In this document: in pieces, positions 1-8,614 of the stretch
How positions within the stretch are numbered: position 1 is the stretch's first letter
How the letters are laid out: each line of letters starts with the position of its first letter
Assembly (NCBI GenBank): GCA_003217835.1
Contig: QHMQ01000112.1
Coordinates: 1 to 23,466 of the forward strand
Length of the DNA stretch: 23,466 nucleotides
Direction of reading: 5' to 3'
Source of the DNA: Verrucomicrobiota bacterium
Lineage (GTDB): Bacteria; Verrucomicrobiota; Verrucomicrobiia; Chthoniobacterales; UBA10450
The notes under the pieces: generated by a model
Seen by the model: the letters and a program-made list of their open reading frames with translations, nothing else
Databases searched by the model: none
Told to the model about the DNA's origin: nothing
Made by a program: the position numbers and the translations under genes

Positions 1-2
1 AT

Positions 3-89
3 CTGAACAAAGCGCTATTTGAAATTTCCGCGGAGCAGGCTGAAAAGGCGTGCGTCGAGCTTGCGCTGTTCCTTCGGCGATGGAGCTAA
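3..89 (+). CDS. C-terminal tail of a gene entering from the left edge (partial, unknown)
   Basis: The third forward frame is open from the left edge to a TAA at 87-89 and encodes about 28 residues, including the stretch EISAEQAEKACVELALFL, which looks like an amphipathic helix. It ends 30 bases before the ribosome binding site region of the next gene on the same strand, as expected of an upstream neighbour in a transcription unit. Too little is present to assign a family. It could be a chance open stretch, since 28 codons is short. Confidence 0.4.
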   Translation: MNKALFEISAEQAEKACVELALFLRRWS

Positions 90-119
90 CCGGCTCCGGA
101 TGAAGTGGATGATTGGAGA

Positions 120-971
120 ATGAACACCGCGCCCCGGGAGATTGCGATTCTCTTTCACGAGAATCACCGGAAGCGCCACGTCTCGAGCTACGCTATCAAG
201 TTTCTGGCAGAGTTCTGGCGACAGGACGGAAACCAGGTTCGCTATCTCTTCGGTATCCGGAAGTTCGTTCCTGCCGACCTTCTGTTGATCCACGTCGATC
301 TCTCAGTCGTGCCGGACGAATACTTGGAATTCGCGAGTCGATATCCGATCGCTCTGAACAACGGCGTCAAGGACATCCGAAAATCGCTAGTGAGCACGAA
401 TCTCCTGAGGTCCGGTGATCCGTATTCGGGGAAAGTGATCGTCAAATCCGATCTCAACTTCGGAGGCTATCCAGACCGGATTCTGGAAAGGAATCCATCG
501 CCTTGGAGGCAGCTTAGTTCCTTTGTTAGAAATGATGCCAACGGTTCCGGCCTCGGAACGCCCTTCGACTACCGAATCTACGACAGCCTGACAGAGGTAC
601 CGCGAGCGGACTTTGAGCGGGACGACATCGTCGTAGAAAAGTTCCTTCCCGAGAAAGAGGAGAACTTTTTCTTCGTTCGTCATTACGAATTTCTTGGCGA
701 CCGGTCGACTTGTACTCGGCTCGCCGCCACGGGTCCGATCGTCAAAGATCAGACTGTCATCCGCATCGAAGAGGTCGAACCGCACCCCGAAATCGTGCAG
801 GCGCGAAAGCGCCTCAATTTCGATTACGGTAAGTTCGACTATGTCCTCCATAACGGCCGACCGGTGCTGCTCGATGCCAACAAGACAACGGGGGCCGACC
901 AGGTCTCTAGCTCCCGCCTTAACGCCCGTCGCCGCCACCGCGCAGACGGGATCTATTCTTACTTTGCGTAA
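120..971 (+). CDS. ATP-grasp-like protein of unknown substrate
   Basis: About 283 residues. I chose the ATG at 120 over an earlier ATG at 105 because TTGGAG (113-118) sits just upstream of it. The protein resembles ATP-grasp carboxylate-amine/thiol ligases: an ATP-binding segment with KSDLNFGG near residue 105, VVEKFLPE near residue 170, and a C-terminal metal/ATP segment with LLDANKTTG near residue 250. ATP-grasp enzymes join a carboxylate to an amine or other nucleophile through an acyl phosphate; the substrate cannot be told from the sequence. No signal peptide or membrane segment is visible, so it should be cytosolic. It is convergent with the glycosyltransferase downstream; the 164 bases between them show no clear feature. 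Fold assignment is moderate, function unknown. Confidence 0.75.
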   Translation: MNTAPREIAILFHENHRKRHVSSYAIKFLAEFWRQDGNQVRYLFGIRKFVPADLLLIHVDLSVVPDEYLEFASRYPIALNNGVKDIRKSLVSTNLLRSGDPYSGKVIVKSDLNFGGYPDRILERNPSPWRQLSSFVRNDANGSGLGTPFDYRIYDSLTEVPRADFERDDIVVEKFLPEKEENFFFVRHYEFLGDRSTCTRLAATGPIVKDQTVIRIEEVEPHPEIVQARKRLNFDYGKFDYVLHNGRPVLLDANKTTGADQVSSSRLNARRRHRADGIYSYFA

Positions 972-1135
972 GCTCCTGGACTGCTCCAAGACTCGCAAAT
1001 TCGGGCACAACGAGTGCATTTGACGCATTCCTTCCCAAGCAGAAGATGCACTTCCGAAGCTTTCGCGCTGACCGAAGCGTCATTGACTTGAGAGGCTGCG
1101 TTTCCTTTAGATGTGCCACGCTAGAGTGCGACCAG

Positions 1136-2611
1136 TCACGATCGCGTCAGCAAGATGTAACGCGGAGTACGATCGTCGTTCTCATTCCACGAGCGGATGC
1201 GCGAGGGCACCGATCCTTCTAAATCGCGCAGCAAGCGCGGCTGTTCCTCATCCGGCGCGGCGACTGCGTCGATAACTCCGGTCTTCCATTTAGCAATCGC
1301 GTCGTCCGGTTCAACGAAATACAACTGTCGCAGGTAAAGCAGCACGCCTTCATCTTTGCCGCCGATCACCTCGTAACGCCAGTGATGCGTTTCTGCTTCA
1401 TGGCGAACCTCGCGTCCGAAAACGACCAGGGCATCGCGATGATCACGATATCCGGAAAACACTTTCGCAATCGTGTAGCCACCCGTCAGCAAGATCGACA
1501 AGAACAGCGCGACTGCGCTCCATCGATAAATACGGGCGCGCAATTGCTCATTAACAGAAGAGTTCCCGATCTGGGCCGCCAACAGCAAACAGAGCGGCGG
1601 AATAACCGGAAAAATCCGATCGACGCGTTTGGACGGAATCAACGACATCGCGAGCAAGCCGCCCAAGCTCCAGCAAAGCAACCAAAAGGTTTCGGGAGAC
1701 ATCCCGCGAAACGCAGCAGCAATCTTCCATTGACGCGCACGAAGATCGAGAATCGCCACGGCGATCATCAGCACGCTCCATGGAGCAAATTTGTGCAATA
1801 GATGCGGCAGATAAAAATAAAACGGTAGCGATCGATGAATCGTTTCCCCGAAACGCGCGACGAATTCGCGCATTACAACTTCATCGAAAAAGCCAGGCTG
1901 AAAGAGAATTCCACCGACGACCCACAAAAGGAAAATTCCGAGCGAAGCGAGCCAGGGCCACCAGCCGCACCACGCGCTCGGCGAACTAGTCTTTCGTCCC
2001 CACCACTCAAACAGGCCGATCCCGGGAAGTAGAAACGCATAAACAATCGGTCCCTTGATTAACATCGCAGCGGTGAGCAGTGCGAAGATCAAGAATCGAT
2101 CCCTCGGTATCCACGCTTCCTGTTTTTGAATTTTCCGCCAGATAAGAAAGCCGATCAGAAAAATCACGGACGCCAGCGGCATGTCCGTGCGGACAAGAGT
2201 GGCCAGACGCGGACTCAGCAGATTCAGTCCGAACGCGCTCAGCGCAATCAAAGCAGCGACTGATCCGTGAGCCACCGCTGCGACCCGAAAGAGCAAGATC
2301 GACATCGCAATTGCCGCGATGAAGGATGGCAAACGCCACGCCACGTCCCATGATCGCGTTGCGGCAAAAAGGCCGACCGAGATCCATCCGACCAGCGGCG
2401 GCTTCGTCGCCACATGTTCGTGCGGCGTTTGCTGATAGAACCACCTTCCCTCCTTAACCATCTCAAAGGAAGTGAACGCCTGTTTGGCCTGGTCGTAATC
2501 GTCGAGCTGCCACGGCAGGTTCGCGATTAAAAATAAAGTGATTGTCAATGCGCCAACGATCCAAGGCGTGCGGCTATTCTGAAGAAATTTCTCCAGCCAG
2601 GAAAGTTCCAT
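1136..2611 (-). CDS. ArnT/PMT-like membrane glycosyltransferase (GT39/GT83 type)
   Basis: 491 residues with around eleven hydrophobic segments. The first membrane helix is followed by a periplasmic loop carrying acidic residues (LDDYDQAK, about residues 36-43), the usual catalytic position in GT-C enzymes, and then ATKPPLVGW, a motif typical of the ArnT/PMT family. Such enzymes use a polyprenyl-phosphate sugar and transfer the sugar to lipid A, protein or a glycan on the periplasmic face of the inner membrane. It lies last in a minus-strand cluster with lpxB and sugar nucleotide genes, which fits lipid A or surface glycan modification, but transfer of 4-amino-arabinose specifically cannot be inferred. 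Its ATG lies 15 bases past the restored stop of the broken kynB-like gene. Confidence 0.85.
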   Translation of the reverse strand: MELSWLEKFLQNSRTPWIVGALTITLFLIANLPWQLDDYDQAKQAFTSFEMVKEGRWFYQQTPHEHVATKPPLVGWISVGLFAATRSWDVAWRLPSFIAAIAMSILLFRVAAVAHGSVAALIALSAFGLNLLSPRLATLVRTDMPLASVIFLIGFLIWRKIQKQEAWIPRDRFLIFALLTAAMLIKGPIVYAFLLPGIGLFEWWGRKTSSPSAWCGWWPWLASLGIFLLWVVGGILFQPGFFDEVVMREFVARFGETIHRSLPFYFYLPHLLHKFAPWSVLMIAVAILDLRARQWKIAAAFRGMSPETFWLLCWSLGGLLAMSLIPSKRVDRIFPVIPPLCLLLAAQIGNSSVNEQLRARIYRWSAVALFLSILLTGGYTIAKVFSGYRDHRDALVVFGREVRHEAETHHWRYEVIGGKDEGVLLYLRQLYFVEPDDAIAKWKTGVIDAVAAPDEEQPRLLRDLEGSVPSRIRSWNENDDRTPRYILLTRS

Positions 2612-2626
2612 GTTCGCTGCGGGAGC

Positions 2627-3236
2627 TCAGTCGCGCCAAAGAATCGCTCGTAGTGGCGCGGCGTCGCCACCGGCAATCTTTAGCGGCAACGCTACAAGAT
2701 CATAGACGCCGGCGCCGACATTTTTCAGATCGAGAGATTCAATAATGGCGATGCCGGCACGAGCGAGCGCGTGATGATTCGGCAACGACTTGGAGCCTGA
2801 CTCCATTTTTCTGCAACCACTGCGGAACATCAGCCGCGATCACGGGAATTTGGTTTGGAAAAATCGCCGAATCGCTCCATCGACCGGTTTTGATGAGAAG
2901 TCGTGAGCTCTCCCCGATCTCTTCAGAATGCGGCCCAAGATCCTCGGTAGTAATCAAATGCTTTTCGCTCGACCCCAAGAAAGCTTCCGCAAGATCGATA
3001 ACCACCGCGCGCCCCATATAAATCTCGAGCGGCGCTTTCTCGATCGTTTCGCCTTCCATCTCGAAATGAAACCGGGCATCGGCGTGGGTACCGTTGTGCA
3101 CGCTCGTTTTAATCGCTCCAAGGTTAACCGAGCTTCCCTCTGCAATTTTCCCGGTGAGCTGAAACTGAAACGGCATGTCTCCTGGCCAAGGCGCGACCTC
3201 GTTCGATAGTGTCCGCGAAATATCCCAAAATTTCAT
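2627..3236 (-). pseudogene. kynB: kynB-like cyclase/arylformamidase, broken by an internal out-of-frame gap
   Basis: The N-terminal part (from ATG at 3236) carries the family signature HNGTHADARFHF, matching the HxGTHxDxxxH metal site of metal-dependent cyclase/kynurenine formamidases (KynB, which hydrolyses N-formylkynurenine in tryptophan breakdown). Homology runs to KNGVRL near 2793, then resumes in another frame as SKSLPNHHALARAG and continues to a family-like C-terminus (ALPLKIAGGDAAPLRA) with a stop at 2627. The conserved segment that normally lies between, which in relatives resembles GIDTPSxDP, is missing: about 12 residues, roughly 38 nt. Without correction the protein ends out of frame at 2739 after 165 residues. 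The junction sits in a short inverted repeat, TGGAG TCAGG CTCCA. It may be a true pseudogene or an assembly error. Confidence 0.82.
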
Positions 3237-3286
3237 CAGGTGATCAGCTCCGGCTCGATGCTAGAACACGTTTCGTAAATAGCGAT

Positions 3287-4420
3287 CTAAGTCCCGCCCA
3301 ATTCTTCGACGATTGCTCGCGCGGCCTTTTTACTCGCTCGGCCTTCGCCCAATTTGGCAACGATTTGATCGAACTCAGAAATCATTCGGTCTCGCGCGGC
3401 CGGATTATTGATCAGTTGCAGCACAGCTTTCGCGATCGTTTTGGGTTTTGCTCGATGCTGAATGAATTCCGGCACCACTTCTTTATTCGCGAGCACATTG
3501 GGCATGCCGAGAAATTTCACGTTCACAACGAGTCGTGCCGCCAGATAGGTCGGCCACGCGACCTTGTAAATCAGCACATATGGCAGCCGAAAATAAGCCG
3601 CCTCAAGCGTCGCGCTCCCCGAAGCAACGATCCCGAGAGAAGCACGTTGCATAGTCGCAGCTGTTTCATCCGTAACGACGCGAAAGAGTCCTTCTTTCAC
3701 GTGAGCGTCCGCCAAGGTATCCGAAATCTTACTCGCAAGCGTCTCCGACGCCGCCGCTACTTCAAAATGCAAGTTTGCTCTTTGTTGGTGCAGCTCGTGC
3801 GCGGTTTCAATCAGGATCGGAAAAATCTTGCGCACTTCACGGTGACGGCTGCCCGGAAAAAGTCCGATTAAGTTTGGATCGCGTTCGATATCGAGCTTGC
3901 GAGTCCGCAATCTCTCGACCATTGGATGGCCGACAAATACCGTGCGCAGCCTGGACTTGTTATAGAGCTCGGCCTCGAAAGGAAAGATGCAGAGCATGAG
4001 ATCGAGAAAGCGCGCCATCTTTTTAATTCGACCGCGGTTCCACGCCCAAACTTGCGGGCTGATGTAGTAAATGATTTTCTGTTTTGCCGATCGCCGTCGC
4101 AAGGCGCGGGCAAGGCGCAAATTGAAGCCCGGATAATCGATCAATATGACTGCGTCGGCTTTGTTCTCCTCAATTTCGTCAAGCGTTTCGCGAAACTTTT
4201 CGCGAAAATAACCGTACTTCTTGATCACTTCCCACAATCCGACAACAGCCGCATTCTCAATCCAATTCTTGAATTTTTCGCCGGCGATCATTCGCATTTG
4301 TGGACCGCCACGGCCGATGAAATTAAGATCGACATCTGATTCGCGCAGCGAACGCATTAAGGCCGCCCCGTGATTGTCGCCGCTGGCTTCGCCCGCGACA
4401 AAATAGATGGTCTTAGACAC
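3287..4420 (-). CDS. lpxB: Lipid-A-disaccharide synthase LpxB
   Basis: 377 residues, the usual length for LpxB, the GT19 enzyme that joins UDP-2,3-diacylglucosamine to lipid X to make lipid A disaccharide at the inner face of the inner membrane. Visible family motifs are GEASGD (residues 10-15), IDYPGFN (94-100), YISPQVWAW (119-127), FPFE (146-149) and VGHP (163-166). The start is GTG at 4418-4420, which overlaps the end of the upstream dehydrogenase gene by 8 bases, so the two are translationally coupled. Its presence shows a lipopolysaccharide-bearing outer membrane. The gene appears intact, unlike neighbours on both sides of the cluster. Confidence 0.97.
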   Translation of the reverse strand: MSKTIYFVAGEASGDNHGAALMRSLRESDVDLNFIGRGGPQMRMIAGEKFKNWIENAAVVGLWEVIKKYGYFREKFRETLDEIEENKADAVILIDYPGFNLRLARALRRRSAKQKIIYYISPQVWAWNRGRIKKMARFLDLMLCIFPFEAELYNKSRLRTVFVGHPMVERLRTRKLDIERDPNLIGLFPGSRHREVRKIFPILIETAHELHQQRANLHFEVAAASETLASKISDTLADAHVKEGLFRVVTDETAATMQRASLGIVASGSATLEAAYFRLPYVLIYKVAWPTYLAARLVVNVKFLGMPNVLANKEVVPEFIQHRAKPKTIAKAVLQLINNPAARDRMISEFDQIVAKLGEGRASKKAARAIVEELGGT

Positions 4421-5333
4421 TCGAGCTGAATCGCTTGGTGATTTCGACCGCCAAATCCAGCGCCGCGGCCGCCTGGAATCCGGAAACGCGCGGCTCGCGT
4501 CCCGTGCTCGCGCATTCGATGAACGACATCAGTTGACGCTTGAGCGGTTCTTCGCGTTCGATTTCGACTTTCTCGCGCGCAATCCGCCCTCCGATACGGC
4601 GATAGATTTCGCCACTCTGATTTTGATAATCGAGCGAAAGATAGGCGTCCTCCTGAAACACTCGAATCTTACGCATCCGCTCGGGACTGATGCGGCTGGA
4701 AGTGACATTTGCCACGCATCCGTTCTCGAAGCGCAGCCGCGCATTGGCGATGTCTTCGCCACAGCTTAGGACCGGCACCCCCACGGCATCGATGCTTTGC
4801 ACGGGCGAGCGCACGAAATGTAAAATAACTTCCAAATCATGGATCATAAGATCGAGAACCACACCGATATCGGTGCTGCGCTCCGGATAAGGGGAAAGCC
4901 GATGCGCCTCGATAAAACGCGGATGGGTCAGATGTTTTTCGAGTGCGTTTAAAACGGGATTGAAGCGCTCGACGTGGCCAACTTGCAGGATGAGCCCATT
5001 CCGCGCCGCCAGCTCCACCAGTTCGGCCGCGTGCGCGGTATTGTCGGTAATCGGTTTTTCAATCAGTAAATGTTTGCCTCGCGCAAGCAGAGATCGCGCG
5101 ACCTCGTAATGCGTATTCGTCGGCGTCGCAACTGAAGCCGCATCAACCCTTTCAACAAACTCGTCGAGCGATTTCGCCGTCAACGCGTTAAATTTTCTCC
5201 CGATCGCGTGCCCCCTGGCAAGATCGAGATCGTAGACCGCGGTAAAATCGGCCGATGGAATTTCGGGATAGAGACGAGCGTGGTTGCTGCCAATATGACC
5301 GACTCCCACGACACCAACGCGTATTTTTTTCAT
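4413..5333 (-). CDS. Gfo/Idh/MocA family NAD(P)-dependent dehydrogenase, possibly GnnA-like
   Basis: 306 residues. The N-terminal Rossmann fold has GVGHIG (residues 10-15); the family EKP motif is at 92-94, followed by GHVERFNP (119-126) and DLMIHDLE (161-168), which holds the usual catalytic histidine region. It overlaps lpxB by 8 bases. In several bacteria a member of this family beside lpx genes is GnnA, which oxidises UDP-GlcNAc at C3 so that GnnB can aminate it, giving lipid A with amide-linked chains at position 3. That role is inferred from the neighbour; no GnnB-like aminotransferase is present in the window. The ATG at 5331-5333 follows the broken fcl by 15 bases. Confidence 0.9.
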   Translation of the reverse strand: MKKIRVGVVGVGHIGSNHARLYPEIPSADFTAVYDLDLARGHAIGRKFNALTAKSLDEFVERVDAASVATPTNTHYEVARSLLARGKHLLIEKPITDNTAHAAELVELAARNGLILQVGHVERFNPVLNALEKHLTHPRFIEAHRLSPYPERSTDIGVVLDLMIHDLEVILHFVRSPVQSIDAVGVPVLSCGEDIANARLRFENGCVANVTSSRISPERMRKIRVFQEDAYLSLDYQNQSGEIYRRIGGRIAREKVEIEREEPLKRQLMSFIECASTGREPRVSGFQAAAALDLAVEITKRFSSSV

Positions 5334-5348
5334 TGATATGTCTGGCCC

Positions 5349-6241
5349 CTAGTGCGCCACATTTTTCAAAAACCAATCGTAAGTTTGCGCGATCCCATCC
5401 CGGAGCGTGATCGTCGCCTGCCAGCCCAGATCATGCAGCCGGGTAACGTCGAGAAGTTTTCGTGGTGTGCCGTCCGGTTTGGTCGTGTCCCAGGCAAGTT
5501 CACCATCGAAACCAACTACGTCACAAATCAACTCCGCCAGTTCACGGATGGAAATATCTTCGCCGCAACCAACATTGATGATTTCCGGGGAATCATATTT
5601 CTCGAGCAGAAAGAGACAGGCGGAAGCAAGATCATCCACGTGCAAAAATTCACGGCGCGGCTTTCCGGTGCCCCATACAACCAGCTTATGTGCCTTGCGC
5701 ATTTTCGCTTCATGCGCCTTCCGCAAAAGCGCAGCCAGCACATGTGATGTTTCCAGATCGAAATTGTCGTTCGGCCCGTAAAGATTTGTCGGCATTGCGG
5801 AAATGAAATTCGCGCGATATTCGCGCACGTATGCCTGGCAAAGTTTAATGCCGGCGATCTTTGCGATTGCATAAGCTTCATTGGTCGGCTCAAGCGGACC
5901 CCCCAGCAAGGCTGTTTCTGAAATCGGTTGCGGCGCGAACTTCGGCCGGCTTCGTAGGCGGCGTGGATGATGTTATTCTGAATCCGTAAGTTATCGAGTA
6001 GAAACTCGACTGGGAAATCACTGTTCGTCTTGATGCCGCCGACCTTCGCGGCAGCAAAGATCACGACCGCAGGTTTTTCGTCTAGAAAAAATTTCACGAC
6101 GGCCGATTCGTCCTCGAAATCGAGCTGCGCCCGATCACGCTTCGGCAGGTTATTGACGCCATTTTTCTCAAGGCGGCGGATCAAGGCGCTACCCACAAGG
6201 CCGCGATAACCGGCGACAAAGATTTTCTCTGATTTATCCAT
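5349..6241 (-). pseudogene. fcl: GDP-L-fucose synthase, broken by an internal out-of-frame gap
   Basis: GDP-L-fucose synthase (GMER/WcaG) epimerises and reduces GDP-4-keto-6-deoxymannose to GDP-L-fucose for surface glycans. The N-terminal part from ATG 6241 has the NADP-binding start VAGYRGLVGSALIRRL and the family stretch NNIIHAAYEAG. The frame then changes near 5945: the continuation PKFAPQPISETALLGGPLEP and the YxxxK active site in NEAYAIAKIAG read in another frame to the stop at 5349. What is missing between them is the segment that in relatives reads approximately VKKLLFLGSSCIY, about 13 residues or 40 nt, which contains the catalytic serine of the GSSCIYP motif. Neither half should be active alone. 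No gmd partner is in the window. A true lesion and an assembly error cannot be separated here. Confidence 0.88.
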
Positions 6242-6358
6242 GATGAGCTGCCCAGCTGCCGTTTAGCATTTTCCTTTTTGCGCCTTTGCGCAATCCTCGT
6301 GTCGTAAGCAAATTTGCTCGCGTCCCCTTCATTATCCTTAAATCATCGAGATCAACCC

Positions 6359-6487
6359 ATGCCGAAGTATTGGATGATTAATGATCGGCCCTCCTTCGAA
6401 GGCATGGCCGTCAACCCAATCATTTGTTGCCGACTTCGTCTTGCTCAAAACCGTAAGCCATTTCCAATCGGCGAATGCTTCGACTAG
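6359..6487 (+). other. Small open frame upstream of the exported protein, possibly a gene remnant
   Basis: In the 233-base gap between the divergent fcl and the exported protein gene lies an ATG-initiated frame of 42 codons beginning MPKYWMINDR. That opening resembles, from memory, the N-terminus of larger enzymes, but homology is not established and the rest does not look like a known domain. It overlaps the start of the next gene by 13 bases. It may be a truncated 5' remnant or chance. The rest of the gap, which should hold the divergent promoters, shows no motif I would name. Confidence 0.2.
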
Positions 6488-7239
6488 TCACGTTTTCGTT
6501 AGTAGCGACAGCTCTGCTTACAAATGCTCTCGCGCAGCAAAACGTAACCTCCCGCGCCGACCAGTCGCGGGAATCGCCTGTCGATCAATTAATTCCCTGG
6601 CTGCTTGACGAAGATCGACAACTGCGCGACGTCGCATTTAGCGAGGTGATTCTCGACACCACGGGCAAACATGTTTTGGCTGTCGATCGAAAAAACGAAA
6701 CCGACGAGTGTGTAATCAAGCAGATAAGTGCAGCGCTTGATGAGACGATGCGGCGGATGAATGCATCCGACAGTCCGATTCAAAAAGTCGCGCGCATCAA
6801 CGAAGTAAGCAGCCAGGTGGAAGATTTGCTGCGAGAATTGCTTAATGCCACGCCCGGGCTGAACTGCGATTTTCCTCGTACCGCCGACGACAAAACTCAG
6901 CGCTCCGGTTACCCTGACCTTCGGATTGTCGATCTTGCGACCACGCGCGTCTTTTATCTCGATCCAAAACTTTATGCCGTTGGCAGTCGAGATAGCAGTT
7001 TTCGAACATTCTATTTCGAACCGAAAATCGCGACAAACAAAGTGCGCGATGACGCCGTTCATTTGATCGTGGGCTTCGAGCACGAACTCCGAAAAGATAA
7101 CCGTTGGAACTTTATCCGCTGGGACCTGGTCGATCTTTCGCAATTTAAAGTGAAACTCAAGGCTGAGTTTCAGGGCAGCAATCGCGATATGTATCGGCCG
7201 GAAGCGATTGTGGCGACAAGCGCGAAGAAGCGGGATTGA
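6475..7239 (+). CDS. Exported protein with a possible PD-(D/E)XK nuclease-like core
   Basis: 254 residues starting with a clear Sec signal peptide: MLRLVTF, a hydrophobic run and a likely cut after ALA at residue 20. The mature part is mostly polar and helical up to residue 125. At residues 147-148 there is PD, followed after a predicted strand by LDPK (162-165), spacing that fits the PD-x(n)-(D/E)-x-K catalytic signature of restriction-like nucleases; E116 lies upstream, where such folds often have a glutamate. A second similar strand, FEPK, is at 181-184. This is motif-level evidence only: a nuclease fold in an exported protein would be unusual, and the pattern can arise by chance. Two cysteines (79 and 131) could pair after export. 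It stands alone between divergent fcl and ribBA. Confidence 0.8.
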   Translation: MLRLVTFSLVATALLTNALAQQNVTSRADQSRESPVDQLIPWLLDEDRQLRDVAFSEVILDTTGKHVLAVDRKNETDECVIKQISAALDETMRRMNASDSPIQKVARINEVSSQVEDLLRELLNATPGLNCDFPRTADDKTQRSGYPDLRIVDLATTRVFYLDPKLYAVGSRDSSFRTFYFEPKIATNKVRDDAVHLIVGFEHELRKDNRWNFIRWDLVDLSQFKVKLKAEFQGSNRDMYRPEAIVATSAKKRD

Positions 7240-7356
7240 TTTGGGCCAGGTAGGAGGATTAACCTTAATTGACTAAACGGGACGCGACCGGAGGAAGACG
7301 CGGCCGAGGGCGAACGAGAGTTGCTGAGAGCGGCAGCGGACGTAATGGTATCGGCA

Positions 7357-8532
7357 ATGATTATCGAGGCGGAGCAAGCATTGCAGTTCGACACGATTGA
7401 CGACGTCATAAGCGATGTCGCAAGGGGCCGCATCGTAATCGTGACTGACGATGCGGACCGCGAAAACGAAGGCGATCTCGTCATGGCGGCGGAAAAAGCG
7501 ACGCCGAACGCGGTCAATTTCATGGCAACTCACGGTCGCGGTTTGATTTGTGTGCCCATTTCAAACGAGCGCGCGGAACAACTCGGCCTGCAACGAATGG
7601 TGGCGCAGAACCGGGAAATGTACCGCACCGATTTCACAGTGTCGGTGGATGCGGCACGCGGCGTGACCACCGGGATCAGCGCACACGATCGCGCGACGAC
7701 CATTCAGGCAATCGCGAATCCGAAATCAGTGCCCGATGATCTGGTGCAGCCGGGCCATGTTTTCCCATTACGTGCAAAAGATGGCGGTGTGCTGCGGCGC
7801 GCCGGCCACACCGAAGCGGCTGTCGATCTTGCTGGTATGGCTGGATTGCAGCCAGCGGGCGTGCTTTGCGAAATTTTGCACGACGACGGCACGATGGCCC
7901 GTTTACCGGAGCTAATGGAATTTCGGAAAAGACACGGACTGCGCATTTGTACAATCCAGAGCTTGATCGCGCATCGACGCCTCCGGGAGAAGCTCGTGGA
8001 GCTGGAACAAATCGTAAAAATGCCAACCGACTACGGCGATTTCGATTTACATTTGTATCGGGCGAAGCTCGAAAACAAACCGACGCTGGTACGCGTGCAC
8101 AGCCAATGTCTCACGGGCGATGTTTTCGGCTCACGCCGATGCGATTGCGGAAATCAATTGCACGCGGCGCTTCGCCAAATTCAGGAGGAGGGCAACGGCG
8201 TCTTGGTTTACATGCGACAGGAAGGGCGCGGCATCGGACTCGCGGCAAAAATTCACGCTTACAAATTGCAGGAGGAAGGGCTCGATACGGTCGAGGCAAA
8301 TGCCAGGCTTGGTTATCCAACCGACTTGCGCGATTACGGCCTGGGCGCGCAAATCCTCTTCGACCTCGGTGTCCGCCAATTCCGTTTTCTAACGAATAAT
8401 CCGAAGAAAGTCGTTGGTCTTGAGGGTTACGGTATTCAAATGATCGAACAAGTGCCGATTCGCAGCGAAGCCAATCCGCACAATGCAAAATATCTCGAGA
8501 CCAAGAGAGTGAAGATGGGTCACCTTTTGTGA
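7357..8532 (+). CDS. ribBA: Bifunctional DHBP synthase / GTP cyclohydrolase II RibBA
   Basis: About 391 residues. The N-terminal domain makes 3,4-dihydroxy-2-butanone 4-phosphate from ribulose 5-phosphate and has the acidic loop DDADRENEGDLVMAAE and the later HDRATTI and HTEAAVDLA motifs. The C-terminal domain opens GTP to start riboflavin synthesis and has the zinc site C-x10-C-x-C in SQCLTGDVFGSRRCDCG, followed by RQEGRGIGL. Both halves appear complete. The start is uncertain: ATG at 7357 or 7345, or TTG at 7321, which has a GAGGG-like sequence about 10 bases upstream; none has a strong Shine-Dalgarno. I see no FMN riboswitch upstream. It leads a run with ribH, nusB and ftsY. Confidence 0.96.
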   Translation: MIIEAEQALQFDTIDDVISDVARGRIVIVTDDADRENEGDLVMAAEKATPNAVNFMATHGRGLICVPISNERAEQLGLQRMVAQNREMYRTDFTVSVDAARGVTTGISAHDRATTIQAIANPKSVPDDLVQPGHVFPLRAKDGGVLRRAGHTEAAVDLAGMAGLQPAGVLCEILHDDGTMARLPELMEFRKRHGLRICTIQSLIAHRRLREKLVELEQIVKMPTDYGDFDLHLYRAKLENKPTLVRVHSQCLTGDVFGSRRCDCGNQLHAALRQIQEEGNGVLVYMRQEGRGIGLAAKIHAYKLQEEGLDTVEANARLGYPTDLRDYGLGAQILFDLGVRQFRFLTNNPKKVVGLEGYGIQMIEQVPIRSEANPHNAKYLETKRVKMGHLL

Positions 8533-8614
8533 TTTGCGATTGCCGATTGCGGTTGGCAAAAATCAAATCGACGAGCAAAGACTCAATCACGTCGATCTGA
8601 AACCTGAGTTTCGA

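Noticed and set aside
387..1028. 213-codon open frame on the minus strand opposite the ATP-grasp-like gene
   Set aside because: It mirrors a gene with recognisable motifs, has no family features of its own and no convincing start signal; treated as a shadow.
3209..3871. 220-codon open frame on the plus strand opposite lpxB and the start of kynB
   Set aside because: lpxB is unambiguous in the other direction; this frame is arginine/serine-rich without motifs.
7240..7356. FMN riboswitch upstream of ribBA
   Set aside because: The leader is only about 100 bases after the previous gene and lacks the conserved RFN-element blocks.
8531..8560. Tandem GATTGC-like words between ribBA and ribH
   Set aside because: Only three imperfect 7-base units; too short to call a repeat or regulatory array.
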